Assembly (NCBI RefSeq): GCF_027622945.1
Contig: NZ_JAPZVQ010000007.1
Span: 124,001 to 188,000 of the forward strand
Reading direction: 5' to 3'
DNA length: 64,000 nt
Source of the DNA: Glycomyces lechevalierae
GTDB lineage: Bacteria > Actinomycetota > Actinomycetes > Mycobacteriales > Micromonosporaceae
Notes under the pieces: generated by a model
The model's input: only the letters and a program-made list of their open reading frames with translations
Databases searched by the model: none
What the model was told of the DNA's origin: nothing
In this document: positions 33,978-42,367 of the stretch, one piece after another
Layout: every line of letters starts with the position of its first letter
Position numbering within the stretch: the stretch's first letter is position 1
Made by a program: the position numbers and the translations under genes

Positions 33978-36353
33978 TCAGGCGGCGATGTCGCCGTAGA
34001 TGATGCCGCGGCCGTTCGTGGTGAGGTAGACGCGGCCGTAGATCTGCGGGTCGCCGGTGATGGACGATCCCGACCAGGCCCACTGGTGGTCGTCGTCATT
34101 GATGCGGGACCAGCGGTTGCCGCCGTCGGTCGAGCGGTAGATCGCGGCCTTGCCGTCCTTCACGGCCGAGGTGAAGATCGCGGGATAGCCGGATCGCTTG
34201 GCGGCCTTGCCGAAGCCCACCGACTCGGCCGTCTCGAACACCGTGATCTTCTTCCAGGTGGTGCCGCCGTCCTTGGAGCGCCACATGCCCCCGCCGATGC
34301 CCTCCTTCTCGTCGCCGCGCCCGGCGAGCCAGACGTGGTTCTTGTGGCCCGGAACGGCACGGAAGTTCTCCACCGCCCCGGTCGGCAGGCCGGTCGCACC
34401 CGTGTCGGCGAAGGTCTTGCCGCCGTCGGTGCTGCGGTAGAACACGCCACCGGAGAAGGCGTACAGGACCGAGGCCTTGCCGCGGTCGGAGCGGACCTTC
34501 GCCCCCGCCGGGAGTCCTTCGACCGGGTTCCAGGTCTCGCCCAGGTCGGTGCTGTAGACCGGAGTGACCTCCGTGTCGCTCGGCGACCAGACGATCTTGG
34601 ACCCGTCGGCGGTGACCGCGACGGTGCCGCCGTGGCCGTCGCCGGGGACGCCTTCAACGGGTGCGGCGTTCTTCCAGGTCTTGCCCCGGTCGGTGGAGAC
34701 GCCGACGTGGCCCTTCTCGTTGCCGTGCACGTTGCCCGTGCCGACGACGACGTCAGGCTTCGATTGGGCGAAGTCGACGCTGGTGCCCGTGGACCAGTCG
34801 GTGTCGATCATCGGCTCGGCGCGGCCGAGGTCGGTATGGACGAAGCCGCCGACGTCGCCGACAGCGGAGACGAGCGTGCCACCGATCGCGGCGAGGTCCA
34901 GGACCGCGCACTCCTCGACGCCTTCGGCGCGCACGCCGACAGTGAACTGCTCGATCGGCAGGGCGACGCGTCCGCCGTTCCCGTCCTCACCGATCAACTC
35001 GCCTTGGGCGTCCCACTGCGTCAGTTCCTCAGTGCCCCAGATCGTGGCCCCAGTGCCCCACATGAGGCGGTCGGAATTGTGCGGGTCGATCGCGAAGGCC
35101 TCGATCATCCACCCGTGCTTGACCGCGTACGCGGGCCCCTGGTCCTCGCCGTTCCACGACAGCCACGGGCTGCCCGAGCTGTCCATGACGAAGCGGTCGT
35201 GGCGATCCTGCCCCTCGGCGTAGTCCCAGCTCAGCGACCAGGTAGCGCCGGAATCCGTTGAGCGGTAGAGGATCTCGTCGGGGTACCAGTTGTTGCACGT
35301 GGAGGCCATCAGAGTGCCGGGGTTCTGGAGGTCGATGGTGATCCCGCCGAAGCCCGGAATCACGCCGCGCGGGTTGTAGGTCGGGGTGACGTCGGTCCAC
35401 TCGCCGGTCTGCGTGGACAGGCGCTGGATCTTGCCGCCGTTGCCCGAGGCGGGCGCGCCGTTATAAGGGCCGGGGTCGTAGCCGGTGATGACGTACAGGA
35501 ACCCGTTCGTATTGTCCACTGCGGACTGCTTGGGAATGGTGCGGTTGCCGTCGACCGAACCCAGCGCCGCGGCTGCGCCGGGGACGGCCTGCCAGGTCGC
35601 GCCGCCGTCTTCGGAGACGTACAGCGGATCGGCCGGGTCGGCCACGCCCACATAGATCTTCCCGCCGATCTGGTCGAAGTCGATCCAGATCACGCCCTGG
35701 TTGTCCGCGTTGTAAGGATTCGCGGGGTCGATGACGAAGTTGCCGGGGTTCGGGAACTCCTCGACCTTCGCCCAGGTGCGGCCGTAGTCCTTCGAGCGCC
35801 ACAACCCGTTGCCGCTGGGAGTGCCCAGGTACAGCTCGGCGTTGTCGGCCGGGTTGACGACCAGACGTTCGCCCATGCCGCGCCCGGGCATGTTGCCGCC
35901 CTGCTTGAACGGCAGCTCGGCGACACCCCAGGTGTCGCCCTTGTCGTCGGAGTAGAGGATCGCGCCGTTGTTGGTGTCCCAGTCCGTGGTGTAAGTCCCG
36001 ACGGCGGCGTAGACGCGGTTCGTCTCGACCGGGTCGGTGGCCATCGAGACCACGCCCGAGTAGCCCCACTTGTCGCGGCCGACCCAGTCGAGCAGAGGCT
36101 TCCAGGTCCGCGAGTCCTCCTGCCAGCGGTAGCATCCGCCGATGTCGGTGCGGGCGTAAATGAGATTGGCCTCAGTCTCGTTGAAGACGATGCCCGGCAC
36201 GAACCCGCCGCCGTTGATCGCAGCGTTCTTCCAGGTGTAGGCGTCGCCGCCCTGCCTGTTGCGTTCCTCGGCTCCTGCGAGGAGCGGAACGGACAGGGCA
36301 CCGGCCCCGACCACGGCCGCTCCTGCGGTCGCGGCGAATGTGCGTCGTCGCAC
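33978..36353 (-). CDS. Secreted GH74 xyloglucanase
   Basis: This endo/exo-acting beta-1,4-glucanase for xyloglucan has 791 residues; GTG 36353 follows AAAGGAG. The Tat-type signal MRRRTFAATAG ends near LLAGA. The mature protein is the double seven-bladed propeller of GH74, starting with the hallmark YTWKNAAINGGGFVPGIVFN. The two catalytic aspartates are Asp70 in IYARTDIGGCYRW and Asp593 in IVWSPSDTEVTP. Repeated BNR-like blades such as YRSTDGGKTF and WRSKDGGTTW continue to the end. There is no carbohydrate-binding module. It lies downstream of the importer scar, with a terminator-like hairpin in between. Its own promoter is not obvious. Confidence 0.96.
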   Translation of the reverse strand: MRRRTFAATAGAAVVGAGALSVPLLAGAEERNRQGGDAYTWKNAAINGGGFVPGIVFNETEANLIYARTDIGGCYRWQEDSRTWKPLLDWVGRDKWGYSGVVSMATDPVETNRVYAAVGTYTTDWDTNNGAILYSDDKGDTWGVAELPFKQGGNMPGRGMGERLVVNPADNAELYLGTPSGNGLWRSKDYGRTWAKVEEFPNPGNFVIDPANPYNADNQGVIWIDFDQIGGKIYVGVADPADPLYVSEDGGATWQAVPGAAAALGSVDGNRTIPKQSAVDNTNGFLYVITGYDPGPYNGAPASGNGGKIQRLSTQTGEWTDVTPTYNPRGVIPGFGGITIDLQNPGTLMASTCNNWYPDEILYRSTDSGATWSLSWDYAEGQDRHDRFVMDSSGSPWLSWNGEDQGPAYAVKHGWMIEAFAIDPHNSDRLMWGTGATIWGTEELTQWDAQGELIGEDGNGGRVALPIEQFTVGVRAEGVEECAVLDLAAIGGTLVSAVGDVGGFVHTDLGRAEPMIDTDWSTGTSVDFAQSKPDVVVGTGNVHGNEKGHVGVSTDRGKTWKNAAPVEGVPGDGHGGTVAVTADGSKIVWSPSDTEVTPVYSTDLGETWNPVEGLPAGAKVRSDRGKASVLYAFSGGVFYRSTDGGKTFADTGATGLPTGAVENFRAVPGHKNHVWLAGRGDEKEGIGGGMWRSKDGGTTWKKITVFETAESVGFGKAAKRSGYPAIFTSAVKDGKAAIYRSTDGGNRWSRINDDDHQWAWSGSSITGDPQIYGRVYLTTNGRGIIYGDIAA

Positions 36354-36417
36354 GTGGATCTCCTTTGAATCGGTTGTCGGAACTTGCGTCCCCGCGGTGT
36401 GACGGCGTGGGGGAAGC

Positions 36418-36450
36418 GGGCGTCCGGGCCCGGCACAGATCCGGACGCCC
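36418..36450 (-). terminator. Terminator-like hairpin between importer scar and GH74 gene
   Basis: A 10-bp stem, GGGCGTCCGG / CCGGACGCCC, with outer G-run/C-run pairing (about 36409-36456) lies 31 bp after the scar's stop codon. It is where a terminator of the lost permease gene would be expected. Confidence 0.7.
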
Positions 36451-36480
36451 TCCCCCTGCGGAACTTTCAGAGACCGCGGG

Positions 36481-36567
36481 TCAACCTTTCACAGCGCCGG
36501 TGATGCCGGCCTTCGTGAAGTGCTTCTGGGCCAACGGAAAGGGCGCGTTCATGGAGGGAACGGGCAT
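36481..36567 (-). pseudogene. Deletion scar of an ABC importer: binding-protein start fused to permease end
   Basis: A 28-codon frame runs from ATG 36567 to TGA 36481. It opens MPVPSMNAPF, matching the first ten residues of the intact binding protein at 42247 (MPVPSSNAPF) at nine positions. It ends QKHFTKAGITGAVKG, the typical C-terminus of a MalG/LplC-type sugar permease. The upstream leader (AAGGACC, then CTCC, then ATG) and the 15-mer at 36621 are also shared with the intact gene. The simplest reading is that a binding protein plus permease gene block was deleted between these points, leaving an in-frame remnant. It is too short to work as a transporter. Confidence 0.8.
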
Positions 36568-36620
36568 TGGAGGGGTCCTTTCCAGGATGCCGCCGGAAGG
36601 GCTGAAGTAGCGAAGGATCT

Positions 36621-36635
36621 TTAAATTTGGATATG
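36621..36635 (-). promoter_or_regulatory. Conserved CATATCCAAATTTAA element upstream of the scar
   Basis: The 15-mer is identical to 42298-42312 upstream of the intact binding-protein gene and lies at a similar distance from the ATG (53 versus 50 bp). It is AT-rich in a GC-rich genome, so it is a promoter or operator candidate retained from the deleted importer. Confidence 0.65.
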
Positions 36636-36669
36636 CCTACAAACTAACAATATGCCGAGAGCCCTTCCT

Positions 36670-36686
36670 CGCACAAGCCTTGTGCG
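36670..36686. promoter_or_regulatory. 17-bp palindrome downstream of GH36 / upstream of scar
   Basis: CGCACAAG-C-CTTGTGCG is perfect. It may be an operator for the scar/GH74 transcript, or a weak terminator after the GH36 gene, whose stop is about 90 bp away. Confidence 0.45.
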
Positions 36687-36777
36687 TGAAAAAGATCAGA
36701 TGAATAACTGCAAACCTTCCCGGCCCTCAGCGTCCGCCACTGGAGTTCTCGTAGGCCTTTGACAGCTGGACTCCGGA

Positions 36778-38847
36778 TCACCGCTGCACTGTGAATATCC
36801 TGGCGGCGGGCCCCGCCGGCAACTCGACCACCGGCGTCTCGCCGTCGGTGCGGATCGTCCACTCCGGCAAGGCGACCGGGTACGCCTGCTTCAGGTCCCG
36901 CCCGCGCAGCCCGGGCAGCGCGACCTCCGCGGCCTCACCGCGCGACCACAGCGCCAGCAGCGACTCGGACTCGGTGTCGAGCTGCAGCGCGATCACCTCG
37001 TCCCCCCAACCCGGCAGCCCCAGCGGCCACACCGGATGCGACCTGGCGATACGGTGCCGCCAGTCCTTATGCAGCGCAATGGCTTCGCGTACCAGCGCGG
37101 ACTGCTCCGCGCTCAACTCGTCAAGGAACCCGGAGAGGTACAACCGACCCATGGCGCCCGCCGTCATCGCGAACGCCGTCTCCTCCAGGGTCATCGACGC
37201 GGCCGGATACGCCCAGTTCCCCGCCTGTTCGGGAAGGACGCTCGCGGGCGCGGCCGCCGCGATCGGCGCGTACTTCCGGAAGTCCTCCTGGTCTGAGGTC
37301 GACTGCAGATGCGCCACCGAAAGGAGGTTGTAGTCCATGCGCAGCGCACCCGAACCGCAGTTCTCGAACAGCACTCCCGGATGCCGGGCGTGCACGCCGC
37401 GCAGCCAGTCGCGGAAGGCACGGGTGTGACCGAGCAGCCCTGCCGCTGGCGTGTCGGCGTCCACTTCAGTCCCGCCGCCGATGTTCCTGTTGTAGTCGAG
37501 CTTGATGAACTCGAGCCCGAACTCGCCCACCAGCCGGTCCACCGTCTCGTCCAAGTGCGCGCGCGCCGCCGGATGCCGCAGGTCGAGCTGGAAGTTCCCC
37601 GCCACGATCACCCGCTCGCCGAACCGCTGGAAGAACGCCTCTTCCGGCAACCGCTCCGCTAGCGCCGACTCGACCCCGACCGATTCCGGCTCCAACCACA
37701 GCCCGGGCCGCATGCCGTTGGCGCGGATGGCGTCGGTGACCGACGACAAGCCGCCGGTGAACCGCTCGGGAGCCTCGAGCCACTCCCCCGCGCCGACCCA
37801 CCAGGCGCTGCCGGGCGTGGCGTACCACCCGGCGTCGATGCAGAAGTACTCCGCGCCCGCCTCGGCCGCGGACTCGATGAGCGGCAGTAGCTTCTCCGTC
37901 GACGGCTCGCCCATGAGCGTGTTCATGTAGTCGTTGTAGACCACCGGAAGCCGCGCGTCGACCGGGCGCACCTCACGGATCGCGCGCCGGTAACCGGTGA
38001 GCGCCGCGAAGGCCGCGTCCCGGCCGCCATCGGCGACGCAGAGTCCTGCCGGCACCGAGGTGAACTCCTCGCCCGGCGCCAGCCGCGCGGCGAACTGGTG
38101 GTGCCTGTCGGTCGCGCCGTACACGCCCACGGTCACCGTGGCCCCGGTCTGCGCCACCTCCCAGTGCCAGCTGGCGCTGGTCTCGACCTGCCACGCGATC
38201 GAATGGACGGTCTCGCCGGCGAGGACCCCGGTCGGCAGGAACGAACCGGTCGACCAACTCCCATGGCTGGTCAGTGAGAAGAGCCCGCGCGGGTGCTGGC
38301 CGCCGTGCATCGGGGGATCGATGTCGGGCAGCAGCTCGCTCAATGGGCGCTGCCGCCAGCGCCCCTCGGCCCGCCATTCGCTCTCGGCCCAGAGGAGGTC
38401 GTGCGCACCGTCGGCGGACACGGCCACGAGCGCCGAGCTCACTGAGAGCAGTACGAGACTCCGGTCGGCGTTATTGCGAACGGTGTGACGGATCTGGAGG
38501 CCCGGCCCAGCGGCGCGGAAGACGCTGAGCACCTCGACGCCGAACTCCGGTGCCCGCTGGCGGATCCGCAGCTCGGTCTCGTCCGATTCGTGGCCCGCGT
38601 AGCGGAGCCGCTGCCCGGCGCTCGAGTAGAGGAGGCCCTGGTCGTCGCTGTCGCGGTGCTCGACGCCGGCGGTGACGACGTCGACGACCGCACACGGCGC
38701 GACCGCCGAGGGCGCCTCGGGTGCCGTCGCGAGGCGCACGAGCTGCACGGGGCGGTCGTCGCGGTGGTCGAATCTCAGGTGGAGCCCAGGGAGGGCCCAC
38801 TCGAATACTGGATCCTCGTCACCATGCGACGGGACTTGCGATGCCAT
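36778..38847 (-). CDS. GH36 alpha-galactosidase
   Basis: This cytoplasmic enzyme removes terminal alpha-galactose from oligosaccharides. It has 689 residues and no signal peptide; ATG 38847 follows GCGGAG. A large N-terminal beta-supersandwich (about 1-300) precedes the barrel. The nucleophile is Asp451 in GLEFIKLDYNRNIGG and the acid/base is Asp519 in LQSTSDQEDFRKYAP, with the ENCGSGALRMDY motif between them. A short C-terminal sandwich ends in ARIFTVQR. It starts 47 bp downstream of the DUF5605 gene on the same strand, so the two probably form an operon acting on imported oligomers. Confidence 0.94.
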   Translation of the reverse strand: MASQVPSHGDEDPVFEWALPGLHLRFDHRDDRPVQLVRLATAPEAPSAVAPCAVVDVVTAGVEHRDSDDQGLLYSSAGQRLRYAGHESDETELRIRQRAPEFGVEVLSVFRAAGPGLQIRHTVRNNADRSLVLLSVSSALVAVSADGAHDLLWAESEWRAEGRWRQRPLSELLPDIDPPMHGGQHPRGLFSLTSHGSWSTGSFLPTGVLAGETVHSIAWQVETSASWHWEVAQTGATVTVGVYGATDRHHQFAARLAPGEEFTSVPAGLCVADGGRDAAFAALTGYRRAIREVRPVDARLPVVYNDYMNTLMGEPSTEKLLPLIESAAEAGAEYFCIDAGWYATPGSAWWVGAGEWLEAPERFTGGLSSVTDAIRANGMRPGLWLEPESVGVESALAERLPEEAFFQRFGERVIVAGNFQLDLRHPAARAHLDETVDRLVGEFGLEFIKLDYNRNIGGGTEVDADTPAAGLLGHTRAFRDWLRGVHARHPGVLFENCGSGALRMDYNLLSVAHLQSTSDQEDFRKYAPIAAAAPASVLPEQAGNWAYPAASMTLEETAFAMTAGAMGRLYLSGFLDELSAEQSALVREAIALHKDWRHRIARSHPVWPLGLPGWGDEVIALQLDTESESLLALWSRGEAAEVALPGLRGRDLKQAYPVALPEWTIRTDGETPVVELPAGPAARIFTVQR

Positions 38848-38894
38848 CTACTACTCCGCTCTCGATAGGGGGGTTTCCTTGCCCTGGTTCCTCG

Positions 38895-40352
38895 TCATTG
38901 CTCGGCGAGGATGCGGATGGCCATGTGTTCGCGGCCGGGGAGAGGGACACGGACGGTGCCCTCGGCGTGGTCGGCGACGCGTTCGACGGTCATGTTCCAG
39001 GTGTCGATCACGTCGACCGCCCAGCGCCTGCCTTCGGGGAGTTTGAGTTCGCGGAAGCGTGGGCGGCTGAACCCGAGGTAGGTGACCTCGTATTCGCCGG
39101 CGACCCCGCCGACTGGTGCGTCCCAGTTGGAGGGGAGCGGATCGAGGACCCCGGTCGGCGACGCGGCGATGACCTCGCGCAGGAAGGCCATGCGGGCCGG
39201 GCTGGAACCGATGAGGTCGCCGCCCTTGGACCACCAGAGTTCCTCGGCGTCGTTGAGGTAGGTCTCGCCGTGCGCGACGTAGCCGCCCCGTACCGCGCCC
39301 TCCCAGCAGCGCCGGGTCAGCTCCTCACCGGAGATGTTCCCCCAGCCCTGGTCGATGTCGCCTTCGTAGGCGCATTCGTCGATCACGACCGGCTTGCCCC
39401 AGCGTTCGCGCCACTCGTCGGTGAACTCGGCGGTCCGGTAGGCGTCCTGGCGCTGGATGCTGGCGTGGGTGATCCACGGTTTGGCGTAGTCGTAGAACGG
39501 GCCGCAGTTGTGGATCGAGTTGAGGTGCCCGTGCGGGTCCTCCTCGGTCACGACGGCGGCCAGGCGCTCCCAGTCGTCCTCGGTCTTGGCGCCCATCATG
39601 TCGTACTCGTTGGCCATGGACCACCACACGTTCGCGTAGGCCGCGAGGCGCCGGACGGTGTAGCGGATCAGCCGGTCGTCGGCTTCGGGGCCGAGGTCGG
39701 CGAATCCCCACCGGTCGTAGGGGTGGAGGAGGATGACGTCCGCTTCGATCCCCATGCCCTGCAAGGCGGCTACTTCCTGCTCGAACCGGCGGAAGAACGC
39801 CGGGTCGAACCGGGTCGTGTCCCAGCCGTCCTCGGCCGAGCCGGGGAAGGGGTAAAACTCGGGCTCGACGTGGTTGTACTGGTACCACTTGGGCAGCAGG
39901 CACATCCGCACCTTGTTGAACGGCCCCGCGGCCAGCGTCCGGCGGGTCTGGTCCCGCAGACGCCCGACCTGGTGGGTCCACGCGTAGGCCGTGGTGCCGA
40001 CCGGGAGGTAGCGGGTGCCGTCGCTGTGCGCGAAGTGGAAGCCTTCGGCCCGGACCGGACCATGCGCGCCCGGAGCCGGTGCGGTGCAGGTGAACCCGCC
40101 GGTCACGCCGTCGAGAACGGGGACGTTCGAGTCCGTCGTGAAGGTCCACCGTCCCTCAGCGTCGGGCATGAAGCGGATCCGGTAGGTCCCGTCGCCGTCG
40201 TAGAACCCCCCGACGCGCATCTCCCGCTCACCGTCGTTGAAGACCGCTGCCAGGTCGACGTCGGTGAACGGGTTGCCGTCGGCGGGGCCGTGGAGCGCGA
40301 CTTCGTACACGCCCCAGCGGGTGCAGCTCTCAGGTGCAGCGGGCTGGTTCAT
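38895..40352 (-). CDS. Putative cytoplasmic glycoside hydrolase, DUF5060/DUF5605 type
   Basis: The protein has 485 residues, with GAGAGGAA before ATG 40352 and no signal peptide. The N-terminal DUF5060-like sandwich (about 8-75) has GDGTYRIRFMPDAEGRWTF. A GH-A-like barrel follows with YLPVGTTAYAWTHQ, KVRMCLLPKWYQYNH and candidate catalytic glutamates in WWSMANEYDMM (E249) and VVIDECAYEGD (E326). The C-terminal DUF5605-like sandwich (about 400-485) ends in HMAIRILAEQ. To my knowledge the substrate of this group is not settled. Its operon with GH36 and its place next to an orphan binding protein suggest a role in oligosaccharide breakdown. Confidence 0.78.
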   Translation of the reverse strand: MNQPAAPESCTRWGVYEVALHGPADGNPFTDVDLAAVFNDGEREMRVGGFYDGDGTYRIRFMPDAEGRWTFTTDSNVPVLDGVTGGFTCTAPAPGAHGPVRAEGFHFAHSDGTRYLPVGTTAYAWTHQVGRLRDQTRRTLAAGPFNKVRMCLLPKWYQYNHVEPEFYPFPGSAEDGWDTTRFDPAFFRRFEQEVAALQGMGIEADVILLHPYDRWGFADLGPEADDRLIRYTVRRLAAYANVWWSMANEYDMMGAKTEDDWERLAAVVTEEDPHGHLNSIHNCGPFYDYAKPWITHASIQRQDAYRTAEFTDEWRERWGKPVVIDECAYEGDIDQGWGNISGEELTRRCWEGAVRGGYVAHGETYLNDAEELWWSKGGDLIGSSPARMAFLREVIAASPTGVLDPLPSNWDAPVGGVAGEYEVTYLGFSRPRFRELKLPEGRRWAVDVIDTWNMTVERVADHAEGTVRVPLPGREHMAIRILAEQ

Positions 40353-40511
40353 CGGTTCCTCTCGGAGGGGAATCGCAGCTTTAATTCTTACGGATGCCCC
40401 AACTTACTACGCGGAGCGCGGTTGTCCAAGGCCGGATTACGCCAGGGCGGCCGACTACGACTCGGCCGACGTGGTGAGAGCGTGCTGTGGTCGATGGCGG
40501 GAGCGCGGCGA
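40353..40511. other. Intergenic region upstream of DUF5605 gene
   Basis: This stretch holds the leader of the minus-strand DUF5605 gene. TTAATTCTTACGGATG near 40381 loosely resembles the TTAAATTTGGATATG element at 36621 and 42298 (same orientation), so a diverged copy is possible. No gene is seen. Confidence 0.35.
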
Positions 40512-40542
40512 CCGGGCGGCCCGTGCTCGAAGGGCCGCCCGG
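40512..40542 (-). terminator. Terminator of the orphan binding-protein gene
   Basis: A perfect 11-bp stem, CCGGGCGGCCC / GGGCCGCCCGG, with a 9-nt loop lies 10 bp after the stop at 40553. It shows that the binding protein is a single-gene unit without permeases. Confidence 0.85.
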
Positions 40543-40552
40543 ATCGAAGGCG

Positions 40553-42247
40553 CTACTCGCCGTGAACGCTCTTGTACGCCTCCGTGTAGTACTCGCGGGC
40601 GGCTTCGCCGCCGTTGTCCAGGAAGGTCTGGACGATGTCCGGGATGGTGGAGAGGTCGGCGCGGCCGTAGGCGATGTCGTTCTGCTGGTCCCACAGCGTC
40701 GAGGCGGCGGCCTTGAAGTCGGCGGGGCCTTCGATCCGCATGCCCTCGAACATGTTCTTGCTGCCGTACTGCTGGATCGCGGCGTTGTAGTCGAACCGGG
40801 CCTGGACCGTCTCGGGGTCGCCGGTGAGGAAGTTCTGGACCTGGCCGCACAGCGCCTTGTAGTTGACCGGGGCCCCGACGATGGTGCTGCCCGACTCGGT
40901 GAGGACGGGGGTGCCGTCCTCGCCGAGGTCGAAGTGCTCGCCTTCGACGCCGTACTGCAAGAGCTCATACTCTTTGGTCCCATAGGGGGACGCGCACCAG
41001 TTCGCGACGTCGAGGATCTCCTCGACCTGCTCCTTCTTGAGATCCTTGTTCAAGAACGTCCAGCCTTCGACGGCGGGGTTCATCGAGACGATCGGCGTCC
41101 GGCCCTTCGCGGCCAGGGGCGGCAGCGGGGCGATCGCGCCCTCGACCTCACCGGTCTTGACCTGGCGCGCGAACTCGCCCCACCAGATCATGCTGTCCTG
41201 AGTGAACAGGACGCTCCCGGCCGCCTGCATCGCGTGGGTGTCGAGGGTCCCGCTCGGGGCGTCGGGGTGGATGAGCTGCTCGTCCCACAGCGTGCGGCGG
41301 AACTCCAGCAGCTCGGTGAACTCGGGCAGCTCGCTGGTGTGGTACATCTTCTTCTCGTTCTCGTCCCACTTCCAGCCCTCGGTGTCTCCCGTGGAGAACC
41401 ATTCGCCGACGAACCAGTCGAGGGTGGCGAAGGCCCACTTGCCGTTCGCGTCGTCGGACCAGGCTCGGCAGACCTCCAGAAGCTCCTCGACCGTGGTCGG
41501 CATCGCCAGGTTCGCCGCTTCCAAGTAGTCCGTGCGGACGAACACGGCGTTGCCCTGACCGCCGCTGAGGGTGCCTGGGATGCCGTAGATGCGGGCGGTG
41601 GCGGGGTCGGCGACGTCGGTCGACCAGACCGACTGGCCCCACGACGCGGTCGGGAGGCCGGCCAGGAGCGGCCAGCGCCCGGCGATGTCGCCCTTCACGA
41701 TGTCGGTCAGGTCGTAGAAGCCGTTGACGACCGTCTCCTGGAAGTTGACGTGGGAGCCGAGCATCCAGCTGGACATCATGATGGCGTCGCCGTACTCGTT
41801 GGCCTTGAGCCACTGCACCGAGGTGTCGGCGTAGGTGTTGCCGTCGGCGTGGCGGAGGTTGATGACGGTCCCGCCCCAGGCTTCGGAGACGGCCGCGAAG
41901 TACGGGTCGTCATTGGACGGGTTGGCGCCCCAGTTCGGCACGGTCATCTCGTAAGTGCCGCTGCCCGAGGGGAGTTCGGTGACGGCTTGGACCGGCTCCG
42001 GGTACGAGGTGAAGCCGGAGGGGTGGTTCGGCGGCTCGCCGACGAGGTCGGGCTGGACCGGGAGCGGCCACTCCTGGTACGTGGGCAGGAAGTCGAACCC
42101 CTCGGTGGACTGCACGGCGCCTTCGCCGGACTCGATGTCGCTGCAGGCGGCGAGGACGGGCAGCCCGGCGGCTCCGGCGGCGCCGAGGCCGGCGACCTTG
42201 AACAGTGAGCGGCGGTTGAAGGGCGCGTTGGAGGAGGGAACCGGCAT
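40553..42247 (-). CDS. Orphan ABC transporter substrate-binding lipoprotein (LipO/YtcQ type)
   Basis: The protein has 564 residues; ATG 42247 follows AAGGACC. The signal has the Tat-like NRRSLFKVAG and a lipobox LAAC with Cys35. The large size and motifs such as WGANPSNDDPYFAAVSEAWG, GIPGTLSGGQGNAVFVRTDY and a C-terminal GMRIEGPADFKAAASTLWD fit the large CUT1 binding proteins of the LipO/LplA group, which handle oligosaccharides from complex polysaccharides. No permease genes are adjacent. The scar at 36481 preserves its first ten codons joined to a permease tail, so a paralogous importer once existed nearby. It must use permeases encoded elsewhere or be non-functional. Confidence 0.88.
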   Translation of the reverse strand: MPVPSSNAPFNRRSLFKVAGLGAAGAAGLPVLAACSDIESGEGAVQSTEGFDFLPTYQEWPLPVQPDLVGEPPNHPSGFTSYPEPVQAVTELPSGSGTYEMTVPNWGANPSNDDPYFAAVSEAWGGTVINLRHADGNTYADTSVQWLKANEYGDAIMMSSWMLGSHVNFQETVVNGFYDLTDIVKGDIAGRWPLLAGLPTASWGQSVWSTDVADPATARIYGIPGTLSGGQGNAVFVRTDYLEAANLAMPTTVEELLEVCRAWSDDANGKWAFATLDWFVGEWFSTGDTEGWKWDENEKKMYHTSELPEFTELLEFRRTLWDEQLIHPDAPSGTLDTHAMQAAGSVLFTQDSMIWWGEFARQVKTGEVEGAIAPLPPLAAKGRTPIVSMNPAVEGWTFLNKDLKKEQVEEILDVANWCASPYGTKEYELLQYGVEGEHFDLGEDGTPVLTESGSTIVGAPVNYKALCGQVQNFLTGDPETVQARFDYNAAIQQYGSKNMFEGMRIEGPADFKAAASTLWDQQNDIAYGRADLSTIPDIVQTFLDNGGEAAREYYTEAYKSVHGE

Positions 42248-42297
42248 GGAGAGGTCCTTTCGAGAGTGCTCCCGGGGAGGTATGGGAGCGATCGTCA

Positions 42298-42312
42298 TTA
42301 AATTTGGATATG
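42298..42312 (-). promoter_or_regulatory. Conserved CATATCCAAATTTAA element upstream of orphan binding protein
   Basis: Identical to 36621-36635; both are about 50 bp ahead of MPVPS start codons. GTTTATTTA precedes it here and GTTTGTAGG precedes it at the scar. Promoter/operator function is inferred from conservation. Confidence 0.65.
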
Positions 42313-42329
42313 TAAATAAACGAACGAAT

Positions 42330-42359
42330 GAACGGGCCTCCTTTGCGGGAGGCCCGTTC
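42330..42359 (-). terminator. Terminator of the GH43/CBM6 gene
   Basis: A 12-bp stem, GAACGGGCCTCC / GGAGGCCCGTTC (one extra G in the loop side), lies 8 bp after the stop at 42368. Confidence 0.85.
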
Positions 42360-42367
42360 CCTTCGGG

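Noticed and set aside
31970-34099. One 709-codon minus-strand frame joining the dehydrogenase with upstream sequence
   Set aside because: Upstream of GTG 33070 the frame is low-complexity Arg/Thr-rich and overlaps the well-supported isomerase gene. The GTGA overlap marks the true start.
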